64,000 bases of DNA, taken from Cinnamomum chago. Taxonomy: Eukaryota; Streptophyta; Magnoliopsida; Laurales; Lauraceae. Where the stretch lies: the NCBI GenBank assembly GCA_038049695.1, contig CP142455.1, positions 28,743,501-28,807,500 on the forward strand. Direction: 5' to 3'. The position numbers and the translations under genes were made by a program. Below the pieces are notes generated by a model. The model did not search any database. It was not told the origin of the DNA and saw only the letters and a program-made list of their open reading frames with translations. Positions 12,130-23,478 of this stretch are shown piece by piece (position 1 is the stretch's first letter; every line of letters starts with the position of its first letter).

Positions 12130-13560
12130 TTGAACGTGACCACCATCCATTTATTTGGGTAAGTAAATGAGATGGAAGGTCTTGAGCTGTCATGCTTTTA
12201 TTGAAACTGGCAGGAGGGAACGAAAGACAATGAAATAATTTACAACGACACCGTTACTTTTACAAGAATCCTATGAGTGGAAATTTCCCTATGGTGATCT
12301 GAAATTAAGTTGAGAAAATTATTGAAACGGTTCTACTTTTTTGCAATATCACAATACATTTTTTGTGATATTGAAAGTTTTTAATTGAGTTATACGATAT
12401 CAAACTAGATATAGAAAAAGGTGCTCTATTGTCTGATTAAAAAGATAGTTTTCTGAGCTACACGAAATTCAATTAGAATTTTGCAATATCTCAGAAAAAA
12501 AATAGTATGAGAACATCAGGGGGATTTTCTCAACTTTTGTCAGATGCATGGATTTCTATGACTAATGGTGTTTGTATATAAAAAAAACGTCCACTTATTT
12601 TGTAAGAATAGCGGCTAGAGTTTAAAATATCAAACTCAGCCCTGGACTCATCCTAAGCCGAGGATTGAGCATTGTGTAAGGGATGTCATTAAAATTTATT
12701 TAAAGTAAGAGTTGGCCGCCCTGATAAATTGAACATCAAATGAATAAAGTGATGAATAGATATAATAATCATGTTATTCATCATTTGGTCAATCTTATGA
12801 TGGGTCCAATTTTTAGCGGAGCAAAATGTAAGGATGTCCGATGAATAGTAAGGCTATTCAATTTCAATGGTGAAAGTTGCGAAATAGATGGCCCCACTAT
12901 TATGTATTATTTCTTCAGTACAGTTGGTTTACCAAATACAAATCTAAAACCGAAGATGTCCATTGGATCCATTTTTCTTGCTCAGCTGGATGGACCACTT
13001 GAAAATGCAGCCTCCACTAAAATGAAATAAATAAATAATCCTTGCAATCACTAGCTACTCCGCACTAAATGGAAGTAGATAAAACTAATGGAAGAAAAAT
13101 ATGTAGCACTTTTTTGTAATATATTCCAATTCGTAGATATTTTCAAGATAAGGTGGTATTACGCGTTGTTTTTGTGTAGAAACTATATTTTGGTTTAAAA
13201 CCTTACCTGACCGGGTCTTTTCAATGCTAGCTAATTGTTTTATTGAGCTTTGTTGGTTGTGTGGTAATGTATTTTTCTTTTTTTAATGAAATATTCATAA
13301 AAAAATAAAATAAAAAACTCCATGTAATTCATTGGTTTCCGTGATCTTTTTTTATTTTATTTTCTTTATTACTTTTATTACTTATTTGTTAAGAAAAGAT
13401 GTCAATGTGTTTTGTGTCCTTTCCGTGATTTAAGGCTTGAGTTTTTTGCTCTAAAGATTAGGGTTTGTGTATGTGTGCTGTGTCCATTTTCCATACCTGG
13501 CTAGTAGGGCTTCAATATTATTTAGAATGGGGTTTGATTTGATTATTAATAAATGATTCT
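12130..13560. other. Intergenic, no gene seen
   Basis: AT-rich sequence with scattered A and T tracts. The part from about 12850 to 13130 is related to 41500-41720 (shared stretches around GTTTTACCAA and AGTTGGAAGGACCAC-like words). No frame or RNA gene is supported. Confidence 0.5.
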
Positions 13561-13575
13561 TCAACCTACCCGGGC

Positions 13576-14198
13576 CACATTTATGCAGAATATGACTTGC
13601 GATCAAGAAAATCTCCCAAAAGATTTGATTGAATTTAAAACAAACCTCTGTTGGCCATTCGGTGGAGTTGTCAACATCCCGCGCGTGATCAGGAGTCTTT
13701 CAGTCAAACCCGCGTCCTTTTCAACGTTCGAGGTTGATGTTTGTGAAAGGTATCACACTCATCCAGGTTCCAAAATTCCTATCTTCACAACTTTTTTAGG
13801 TTCCAACCAAAAAAACTTAATTAATTCAAATAAAATCAACAAACCAAAAAAACTTAACTAATTCAAATAAAATCAACAAATAATGAAAACCTCACCCACA
13901 TTTATGCAGAATATGACTTGCGATCAAGAAAATCTCCCACAAGATTTGATTGAATTTAAAACAAACCGCTGTTGGCCAATCGGTGGAGTTGTCAACATCC
14001 CGCGCGTGATCACGATTCATTTTGTCAAACCCGCGTATGGATGGGGGCTCCTTTTCAACGTACGGAGGTTGATGTTTGTGAGAGGTATCACACTTATCTA
14101 GTTTCCAAAATTCCTATCTTCACAACTTTTAGCATTCAATACCAACCAAAAAAACTTAATTAATTCAAATAAAATCAACAAATAATGAAAACCTCACC
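13576..14198 (+). repeat. Tandem duplication, about 320-bp unit, two copies
   Basis: Unit 1 (about 13576-13895) and unit 2 (about 13896-14198) share long identical runs, for example TTGTCAACATCCCGCGCGTG near 13668 and 13989. Unit 1 has an extra internal copy of an AATTCAAATAAAATCAAC word. Short frames in both units read alike at the start but differ later, so coding is doubtful. Origin unknown. Confidence 0.8.
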
Positions 14199-14199
14199 T

Positions 14200-15300
14200 T
14201 TTATTGATCATGTTGACGCATAGATATATTTAAAGATTTACTTCTTCTTCCTCCACCTTACATTATAAAAGGATTCTCACCCTTCCTTCTTCACAAAAAT
14301 CCCCCCAATTATTTTCTTTGAAAGAGTAAATGAAAAGAGGAGGAAGAAAGATGGGAAGGAGAGAGAGAATGAAAGAGGGAAAGAAAATCCACCTGAGAAA
14401 TGGGGGGTAGTGTTGGAAGTGTGTAATTTTTGGGGCCTCATATGCTGTGGTCCTTCAATCAAGTGGACGTGTCATGCTTGGGATAGTATGAGTTGGACGT
14501 CCCTTTTTGTGGTTATCATCTTGATTTGAAAGATTTCAAATGTTGGACAGTTTGGAGTCCTTGTTGGATATATCTTGATTTGAAGACTTGAATACGATGA
14601 ACTTGGGCTCTTTGGATGACAATTAAGAGTTTGCTATTTTAAAACTCTCCTTCCAATTATCTTCAGTTGGGCCCACTTGATTATTCAAGTCTGAGATTTG
14701 AATTTTTGCAACTCCAATGGGTCCCACCTTGGTTGCCCCCTAGCTTGGGATTTGCACCCAATGTGGGTGGGTCTTCTTCAATCTTCAATATCTTTGATTT
14801 CTCTCTTAATTTCTTTATTCTTGTGGGCTCCAATTTCTGAATTTTCATGCACATCAATTAAACTTAATTTAGTCTAAATAATTTTTATAAAAAATAATGA
14901 TGCTATGCATGGGGCCCAAGACTTAAATTCAACAATAAGAGTGCAATTGCATGATTTTGTGAAAAACAATTAATTCAATACATTTTATTTTAATTAAGTA
15001 CACAAACTTATATGAGATAATGAATTAAAAATATAATTTTGTGGATTTATCATAAATATACTCAACTTTAGCACATGACTGATAATGTAATTAGGATAAT
15101 ACTATGCATTACTATTTATATGCCTTAACTGGGTGGTGGGATCCACTCCTTTTGAAGTGAATGAAATTTGAGCTCATCGGAGAGGATAAAATGATTTCCA
15201 ATGGTGGATTATGATTTTAGATGAACCCCACGTCATTGGTGATGAAAGCATTTCCCGTTAATATTTTAAAGGGGCAATAGGTACGATTCTAATGGTATGG
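14200..15300. other. Intergenic, no gene seen
   Basis: Contains a purine-rich tract (about 14320-14390) and pyrimidine-rich stretches. It looks like decayed non-coding repeat and I can support no feature in it. Confidence 0.4.
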
Positions 15301-15308
15301 ATTGTTGT

Positions 15309-15786
15309 TAGGGGTGTACATGGATCAGATTGGTATGGATTGGGTCAAATCCGTCACAAATCCGTTACCTATGGATTGATGGATTTGGAATCCGTCACCA
15401 ATCCGTTGCTGTTAAAAACCGATCTGATCCGATCTGTGGAGGACCAGATCGAATTGGATTAATCCATTCAATCTAATGTTAAAATAAAGATATCATACAT
15501 GTTGTAAAAATTTCATATTTGACTCCTTAAATTTTTTTTCTTAATTTATATTTAGACATCTTAACTTATATTTAGACCGCTTAAATTATTTTTCTTTATT
15601 TTTAATGTCAACGGATTGGATCGGATTGAATGCGTGGATTGATGGTGAAATCCGTCACCGATCCGTTGCTAATGGATTATAGGATTTTCAATCCGTTACT
15701 AATCTGTTTACCTTCAGATCGGTTAAAAATCCGTGGATCGGATCGGATCGGTTTTACGGATCAACAGATTTTTTTGTACACCCCTA
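15309..15786. mobile_element. hAT-like non-autonomous element (MITE), 478 bp
   Basis: The ends are inverted: TAGGGGTGTACA at 15309-15320 and TGTACACCCCTA at the right end. The interior carries at least seven copies of AATCCGT or close variants in the outer thirds, in the manner of hAT subterminal repeats, and an AT-rich centre. No transposase is present. I could not find an 8-bp target duplication, so the hAT assignment rests on the terminal sequence only. Confidence 0.6.
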
Positions 15787-15789
15787 CCA

Positions 15790-17390
15790 TGCATATTCTC
15801 ATTTGTTGATTAAAGTCCAATTATTTTTCTATACGTTTTTTTCAATGTGATCGTACATTGCAGGGGTTAAACATATTTTCATTTTACAATATTGTATTAA
15901 GTGATATTTTACAAAGTCAACGAGTGCCTATCTATTTATTTTTTCATTCCATTTTGCAACGTTCTTTATCTGTTTGCCGTCCATTTCGATCTTGATCATC
16001 GAGTGACGTATGTTTGTTTCTCCCCGTTAACCGTGTAATTTTTTTTTTCCTTCCTTTTTTGTATCTTAGCGAAAGTGGTAGCAAAAGTGGTTAGGACACA
16101 AGGTAGCTCACACATGCAGCATGTGGGAAGAGGAGCCCACACACATGAGAAATAGCCCACAAATGTTAGAAGAGTAACACCCACGGATTAATTCTTGTGC
16201 AGCTAGGTGACAAGTGTGGTTACCAAACGAGCCACACTTACGTTATCACTTGTTTTCTTATTCAAATGTGTGTTCTATAGTATATATTTTTCTTTTTCTA
16301 AATACAGAAAATTAGTACCCATGAGATGTATATCAAAATCTTGTAAGAATATTTAGGTGTAAAACTAATTAGGATAATGCATTATTGTTTGGTTGTTAAT
16401 GTTACATAAATATGTAGCGCTTTGTGTTGTTTTAAATGTCAATATTTAGATTTTAAACTTTTAATTTTGAATGTACGTATGAAGTAGAATTTTCTTCCAT
16501 ATTTCTTAGGCCCCAGTTTCCTTAAGTTCCATGGACCCAAAATCATGATATGAAATATTTATTTTATTTACTAAAGATACTCGGAAAAGGGAAGGGGATA
16601 AAAAAAGATATGCCCAAGGGGATTATAAAAAAATACTTTTTTACAAAATATCGCATAAATTAGAACTTCTTGGGAAATTGCATAATGTAAACTTTTGCGA
16701 TTTCACATAAATCAAAACTTTTTGCGAAATCATAGTACTTTTAAATATTTTTCAGGTACAATGACTGCAGAGAATGTGTAAAAAAATGTGTATTTTGGTC
16801 ATTAAATGGTTATCCTTAGTTAATAGTGACCTTGCAGGAAAAGAAAAAAAAAAAAAACCAATCATCTTTTTTCAATTGTTGTATAATAGAAAAAGAAAAT
16901 TGAAGGTAGCTTGCTCGAGATATAGTAAATTGGTTTTTACCCTTTCAGCACCATTGGGCATGAATTCCCACGCCCAATAAATGAAGTGGAGATATTTGCG
17001 ACAGGTTCTTTGTAGCGCTCATTTTTTAGCTATTTGCAAAATCACAATCACAAAATGGATAATGCATATCTCATAAAAGTACTTTGTCAGAGACTCAATG
17101 AGAACCTTTTCCTTTAAGTACAGTCTTGCGAAAAAAAAATAGAAAAATGAAGCAGTACAGAGACTCTACGAAAATACCTAGGCTTTGGTTACGAGGTTTG
17201 AGAATCGATAATTAATGGTGATTATAAAAAAAAAGAGTAAATTAACAAAAGGTCCCTCATAAAGGTTTTGTAAGACCTCCAGTCCATTAACTTTTATTCT
17301 AAAGTTTGTAGTCCATGCAGCTGGATATATTTCGGCGAGAGGTTCATATATATAATTTTCATGACTGATTTACCATTTCAACTGTTTTAA
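15790..17390. other. Intergenic, no gene seen
   Basis: AT-rich, with poly-A and poly-T tracts. No long frame or structural RNA is recognisable. Confidence 0.4.
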
Positions 17391-17399
17391 GCATAAAAT

Positions 17400-18105
17400 T
17401 TTAAATTTTCAAATTTCAAAACTTGTATTATCACTCCTTCTTCAAACCATATTTCGTCTCATCCTCTCAGCGCAGAATCCCCCTTTCCTCTATCTTAAGC
17501 TAGCTCAAAATCACCATTCCTCTCTCACGCCTCACCCTCTCCACACATGTCTCTCCATTACCAACCCATCTCATACCCTCTCTCATACCCTCCCTAGTGC
17601 ATCAAACATATCCATCTCCCATCTCGGCCTCTCCTCTATCCTCATCACCTAAGGCCGATCGTTGCAACCCATTCTCCTTCTCTGTTCGCCATTCATCAAA
17701 AGACCACCCCATCCCTGCAAGTCCAACGTGGACTGTTTGGTTCCGGAGAGAGTTTTCTTTGATTTTCTAGTTTGCCCAATGCTACCGGAGAACATGGCGT
17801 TTGCGAGAGAAGGAAATAAACTCCGCCGCTCCTGTCTCGTGGCCGAGGAAGAAGAGGATTGCCCCTGGTCTTTGTGTCTAATTGCAGAAACAAAACGAAG
17901 AAGAAGAACCCGTCTTCTGTTTTTTATTTGGGTTTAGTATCGGGTAAGGTCCATTCAAGGTCAGGCTTGACCCGTTGTGCAGAAGCCCAGGAGCAACGAC
18001 TGAAGTTTGTTTTCGCGACATCTTGACGATCCGGAGTCCGATCTGAGATCCGAACGTAGTTGACGGTGCTGCGCTATCGCCAGAGAAGGAAGGCAGCAGG
18101 GCTGT
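17400..18105 (+). other. Coding-like, GC-richer segment of unknown origin
   Basis: A long pyrimidine-rich run (17430-17690) resembling a plant 5' UTR is followed by a GC-richer part with a 91-codon plus-strand frame (17662-17937). That frame ends just before a donor-like CGG/GTAAGG at about 17943. The peptide resembles nothing I know. It may be a gene fragment carried by a transposon, but nothing confirms transcription or function. Confidence 0.2.
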
Positions 18106-18109
18106 TATA

Positions 18110-18985
18110 TTGTTTTTGATAAATCTATATGAGTTTTTATGAAATTTATTTGAATTTTTGTGAAATTTATATTACTTTTTGTCAAGTTTATCTCAGTTTT
18201 AACAAAATTATATGAATTTATGTCAAATTTATCTGAGTTTTTCATTTTATGTCAAATTTATTTGAGTTCTGGAATAAATTTCTCTGAGTTGTAGACAAAT
18301 CTATCTGAGTTTTTGGCTAACTTATCTGAGTTATCGAACAAATTTATATGAGTTCTGGACAAATCTATCTGAGTTTTTGGCAAATTTATTTGAGTTTTGA
18401 AAAATATTGCTGAGTTTCTGACAAATTTATCTCCATTTGGCAAATTTTAACTGAATTTTTGAACTAAACTCAGGCTGTTCTTTTGAATTTTATTTGCATT
18501 TTTAAAAATAGATTTAACTGAGTTTTTGCAAAAATACTTGAGTTTTGGAAAATTTTCTGAATTTGGAAAATTGGTTATCTTAGTTTTGGAAAATTATTTG
18601 CATTTTTTTAAATTTATTTATGTTTTTTAATTTTATTTACATCTTTTGAAATTGATTTTCATCTTTCGAAAAAAAAATTTAAAATTTATTTGGATCTTTT
18701 GTAATTTATTTATATTTTTTGAAATTTATTTGGATCTTTTGAAATTTATTTGCGACTTTTTATATTTATTTGCTTTCTTTTGAAATTTATTGTGTTTTTT
18801 TTAAATTATTGCTTTTTTTTAAATTTTATTTGCGTTCTTTCGAATTTATTTGCATTTCTTAGTTTTATATACGTATTTTGAAATTTATTTTGGTCTTTTG
18901 GAATTTATGTACATTTTTTTATACTTATTTGGATCTTTTGGAATTTATTTATATTTTTTGAAATTTATTTGGATCTTTTGAAATT
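18110..18985. repeat. Degenerate 21-bp minisatellite, roughly 40 units
   Basis: Units such as CAAATCTATCTGAGTTTTTGG repeat at about 21 bp. They drift from a TGAGTTTT-type core on the left to an ATTTATTTGGATCTTTT-type core on the right. The 21-bp period equals seven codons, which explains the heptad-like peptide on the minus strand at 18258-18443. Strong T bias on the plus strand. Confidence 0.85.
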
Positions 18986-19656
18986 TATTTGGCTAATTGA
19001 ATGGTAGTTGATCATTACTAATGGCATATTCCACTAATCGTGGGATATGATTTTGAAGAAAGGTTAAATTAGACATTTTCGGTTTTTAAATTTGAAAAAT
19101 GGAACTATCACACAATGAAAAAAGATTGTGCATCTAATGCAATAAAGTGATATGTTCAGGGACCCGTCGCAGAATGCCCAAGAAAAAAAAAACCCTACAG
19201 TAAAACATTGGAGGTCATTTTACAGATTTAACCAGAGGCGCCTAGAATGCTAGGGTTTCTTATACTGATCGACTTGGAGTGGCTATAACTTCTATCAACT
19301 TTTGAATACTTAACCCTCAGTCTGCCTAGGACTACGATTTTCTCTCGGAGATTCAAGGTTCAAAACTACGCTACCATGCTAGGGCCAAATGGGATTTACC
19401 CAGCTCCCGCTAAGCCGGTAGAAATTAGTCTAGTCCAAAGGGCTGGGATACCCTTTGATATAAAAAAAATGAGGATTTTACCGAAAAATGCACCATATTT
19501 GCCCATTGCATAAGAAAATGAAGACTACTACCTAATGCACAAACGTGGTCCGTTATGCATGGTTTCGGGTTTTTTTTTTTTTACTTTGAAACAAGCGACC
19601 CTAGCGTTGCTCCATAATTTGATAGACGATGCTAGCATTGTTCTTTGTAAATCCCC

Positions 19657-19740
19657 TAAAGCCCTAGTTTCCCCCGTATTTTGATAGAAAAACTTGGACG
19701 CATACCTATGTCTTTCATCTCCTGGAAGAGCTTGAAGGCA
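19657..19740 (-). pseudogene. EMB2217-like PPR gene fragment, third part
   Basis: Directly continues the middle part when the solo LTR (19746-29376) and one GCATC duplication are removed. SGRLDA joins to AFKLFQEMKDIGMRPSF in frame. The match to the PPR gene stops within about 25 codons, close to the left inverted repeat. The captured piece therefore ends inside the second or third PPR motif. Most of the PPR array of the donor gene is absent from the window. Confidence 0.8.
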
Positions 19741-21504
19741 GCATCTGAAAAGTCCGGGGATCCGAACCCTAGAGGGGGGGGGGGGGTGAATAGGGTGAGC
19801 TTCATTTATGACCAATTTTAAACAATTTTAACTTCTTAAAAACAAACTAGTCACAAGTGTTGATTATCAAACAAAATGCGGAAGCTTAATGAAAACAATC
19901 ACCACAAAGCAAGCACCATCACACAAGGATTTATAGTGGTTCGGCCTCAATGCCTACATCCACTACCAGCTTGTGATCCAACACCCCACCGGATTTCCAC
20001 TATTTATGCTTTTCAATAGGTTAAGCAATAACCTTTATAATATGTTTTTCAAGGCTAAGCAATAACCTATACATTATGCTTTTATAGGCTAAGCAATAAT
20101 CTTTTCAACCAAAAGGTTGGTTATCTCTCTAAGTAGTGTCTAACATACACTTGATGGAGATACAAATTTAGCTCATTACATTTGCCTCTAAAATAGGTGG
20201 ATATGGAAGTGAAAAACTAACTCACACAAACACTTAATGAATGCAAAGATGTATGCTCATGATGTGTGTGTGTGATGTCCTCAATCATTTTGAAAATGAA
20301 AGCTCAAAAATGTATGCCCAAGGCTTTTGAAAGTTTTAGCTCATAAAAAGATTTATGATTGAGGAAAGAATGCAAGTCACATGTTAAAAGTAACAACTTG
20401 TTAATGATATCAAAGATTCACAAGTTGTATGAAATTAATTAGCTCTAAACATGTGATGCATAGGGATGTCAATCAAATCAACAATGTAGCTCAAAACATA
20501 AAAATAGATTTGATTGAAATAAGGGGACAAATCATATGTAATTATAAATACAACTTGAATATGATATACCAATCAATGCAAAGCAAGTTGTGAAACTTTA
20601 AAACAAAGTTACATATGATTTGTAAAGATGTTGAATTCAAAACATAAGATATATTTTGAAAGAGATTTTCTTATGATGAAAGACAACAACCAAAGATTCA
20701 ACCAAGTATATGAATCATGTTACATATAATTTCAAAGATTCTTTCATTAACATGATCTACTTAGATTTACCAAAGATAAAGTACTACTTGGATTGAATCA
20801 AATGGTTGTGCATCCAAAACAATAGATCAATTCAAAACATAGAACATGTTAAGGACACAACAAATCATAGTTTATCATGCTAAAAAGGATTTACCAATAA
20901 TTAAAGTAAAACATGAAAACATATGATTTGTAACAATGTTGAATCCAAAACATAAGATATATTTGAAAGTGATTTTCTTATGATGGAAAACAACAACCCA
21001 AAGATTCAACCAAGTATATGAATCATGTTACATATAATTTCAAAGAACATGATCTACTTAGATTTACCAAAGATAAAGTACTACTTGGATTGAATCAAAT
21101 GGTTGTGTATCCAAAACAATAAATTGTTAGGAATTTTGTAGATTGCAATTTGATGGATGCATAATCATTCTAGCATCATTTGATTCACACACATATGCAT
21201 TGTTTTAGATAAACTTGAAATCTTGTTTTATTCATGCATTGCTTTTAAGAGTTGTAAAAGTTTTGATTTATGCATGATTTGTTTTTAAATCTTGGATGCA
21301 TTTGTTTTAGAAAAGAGTTTTAGAAAATCAAGCTAGCCTATGAGTTTTAAATCTTTCAAAATGTTTTAGGCTTTTTATGTTCCATGTTTTAAAACCCTTA
21401 GAATGATTTAAAACATGTTTTAAAGCTTGATTTTATGGCCCAAATAATTCCACAAAGAAAAACTTTGTTTTTGCAAAAATTGGATTTTGGGGCCACTGCA
21501 GTGT

Positions 21505-21672
21505 CGCCGGTCGACCGGCGCAGAGGTCCCGGTCGACCGGGAACACTGCAAGGCAAAAATTTGGCCTGGCGCCCCAACGGTCAGAAATCTGACCGTTGTG
21601 TGTTCCCGGTCGACCGAGGCCTGTTTGCCGGTCGACCGAGAACTAGCCGTTGGCAACTTTTTGCTATAAATA
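21505..21672 (+). promoter_or_regulatory. LTR promoter: four GGTCGACC palindromes, MSA-like sites, TATA box
   Basis: Palindromes CGCCGGTCGACCGGCG (21505-21520) and TCCCGGTCGACCGGGA (21527-21542) are perfect over 16 bp. Two CGGTCGACCG copies follow (21607-21616, 21629-21638). Between them CAACGGTCAGA and TCTGACCGTTG face each other (21575-21598). The first lies in CCCAACGGTCA (21573-21583), a full match to the MSA consensus YCYAACGGYYA bound by 3R-MYB factors at G2/M. TATAAATA is at 21665-21672. The same module sits in the 3' LTR at 26756-26923. G2/M expression is inference. Confidence 0.6.
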
Positions 21673-21840
21673 TGAGTTCTTTCCCTTGCCAAAAGTTGGG
21701 AATTTTTAACCCCTCCTTGAGAGGATTTGAGGCATATCAAAAGGGAAAAGAACCAAGGGATGAAGGGGATGATTAGGAAAGCTAAAGCTTGGATTAATGA
21801 AGTTAAACCACCAAGTAGGCTCTTCCTTTCTTAATCATAT

Positions 21841-22655
21841 GTTTGCATGCTCTTGTTTTATTTTTGGTAAATCATTTCTAGCATGTTAAACTATGTTTGT
21901 GTTGTGTCCTTAACATATTTTATGTTTTGAGTTGATTTATTGTTTTGGATATAACATCACATGATTCAATCCAAGTAGTACTTGAATTGGTAAATCAAAG
22001 TAGATCATGTTAATGAAAAAACTTTGGTAAATCATATGTAACATGATCCATATACTTGGTTGAATCTTTGGTTGTTGTTTTCCATCATAAGAACATCTCT
22101 CTCAAAACTAACTTATGTTTTGGATTCAACTTCTTTACAAATCATATGTTTTCATGTTTTGTTTTATCATTGGTAAATCTTTGTAACATGTTAATATATG
22201 ATATGTTGTATCCTTAGCATATTCTATATTTTGAATAGATCTATTGTTTTGGATACATCACCATTGATTCATCAAAGTAGTACTTTATTGGTAAATCTAA
22301 GTAGATCATGTTAATGAAAGATGTAACATGATTCATATACTTTGTTGAATCTTTGGGTGTTGTTTTTCCATCATAAGAAAATCTCTCTCAAATGTATCTT
22401 ATGTTTTGGATCCAACATCATTACAAATCATATGTGTATTATTGTTTTAATGCTTCACAACTTGCCTTACTTTGATTGGTAAATCTTTTTCAAGTTGTCT
22501 TTATAATTACATATGATTTGTCCCCTAATTTTCAATCAAATCTATTTTTATGTTTTGAGCTTCATGTTGATTTGATTGACATCCCTATGCATCACATGTT
22601 TAGAGCTAATCCATTTCATACAACTTGTGTAACTTTGATATCATTAACAAGTTGT
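21841..22655 (+). other. Stem-loops with GGTAAATC loops in the 5' LTR
   Basis: Inverted pairs around a GGTAAATC-type loop: 21841-21851 with 21880-21891; 21959-21965 with 22004-22010; 22003-22012 with 22039-22048 (GATCATGTTA, perfect); 22143-22158 with 22185-22200; 22457-22464 with 22491-22498 (ACAACTTG, perfect); 22620-22628 with 22647-22655 (loop with TTGATATCATT). The solo LTR at 19746-29376 keeps several of the same stems (for example ACAACTTG/CAAGTTGT near 20583) although its loop reads GGTATATC. The 3' LTR repeats all of them at 27092-27906. Confidence 0.7.
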
Positions 22656-23330
22656 TACTTTTAACATGTGATTGCATTATATCCTCAATCATAAATGTTT
22701 TATAAGCTAAAACTTTCAAAAGCCTTAGGCTTACATTTATGAACTTTCATTTTCAAAATGATTGAGGATCACACACACACACACTTCATTTGTTTTCATC
22801 TTTGCATTCATAGTGTGAGTGTGTATTTGTATTTCACTTCCATATTCGCCTATTTAAGAGGCAATGTAATGAGCTTAATTGAATCTCCATCAAGTGTATG
22901 TTAGACACTAATTTAGTGAGATAACCAACCTTTGGTTGAAGAGGTTATTGCTTAGCCTATAAAAGCATAGTGTATAGGTTGATGTTAAGCCTTGAAAAAC
23001 ATCAATGTAAAGGTTATTGCTTAGCCTTGGAAAGCATATTGTAAAGGTTATTGCTTAGCCTATTGAAAAGCATAAATAGTGGAAATCCGGTGGGGTGTTG
23101 GATCACAAGCCGGTAGTGGATGTAGGCATTGAGGCCGAACCACTATAAATACTTGTGTGATGGTGCTTGCTTTGTGGTGATTGTTTTCTTTAAGCTTCCG
23201 CATCTTGTATGATTAATCACCACATATGACTAGTTTGTTTTAAAGAAGTTAAAATTGTTAAAATTGGTCATAAAAGAAGCTCACCCTATTCACCCCCCCT
23301 CTAGGGTTCGGATCCCCATGGACTTACAAG

Positions 23331-23341
23331 TGGTATCAGAG
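23331..23341 (+). other. Primer binding site of the LARD-like element
   Basis: TGGTATCAGAG, complementary to the 3' end of plant initiator Met tRNA, begins 2 bp after the end of the 5' LTR. This is the usual start of minus-strand synthesis. Confidence 0.9.
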
Positions 23342-23478
23342 AGGGTTACTCCATTTTAGGGCTTAACAACCCGGAGTTGATCCTTGCTAGATTTGAACCC
23401 TAGTGTTGTGATTTAATGCATATCTTTTTAAAGATTTCCACTATGTTTGAAAATGTTTTATTTTCCCTAGCCTCATTG

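Larger units (their letters stand above)
1..13130. repeat. Segmental duplication unit, copy A (with intact NLR)
   Basis: The first bases match 43016 onward. Similarity to copy B runs, with gaps, through about 3530, then from about 5800 through the NLR gene and its promoter. Similarity to copy C covers 3965-7251. The block at about 12850-13130 also resembles 41500-41720, just before copy B. Since homology begins at base 1, the unit probably extends left of the window. Boundaries were set by eye and are approximate. Confidence 0.85.
21125..23328 (+). repeat. 5' LTR of the LARD-like element
   Basis: Begins TGTTAGGAATTTTG and ends GGACTTACA. U3 is about 540 bp, with palindromes and a TATA box near 21665. 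The rest (R-U5) is rich in stem-loops and carries a second repeated word, GGTTATTGCTTAGCC, at about 22945-23060. Confidence 0.9.

Noticed and set aside
18258-18443. Heptad-like peptide on the minus strand
   Set aside because: A by-product of the 21-bp minisatellite. The frame breaks outside the best-conserved units.
21435-21776. Frames on both strands with repeated VDR, GRPG and RST words (also 26686-27027, 28825-29025, 33002-33202)
   Set aside because: They are translations of the GGTCGACC palindromes in LTR promoters, appear on both strands at once, and have no domain or independent support.
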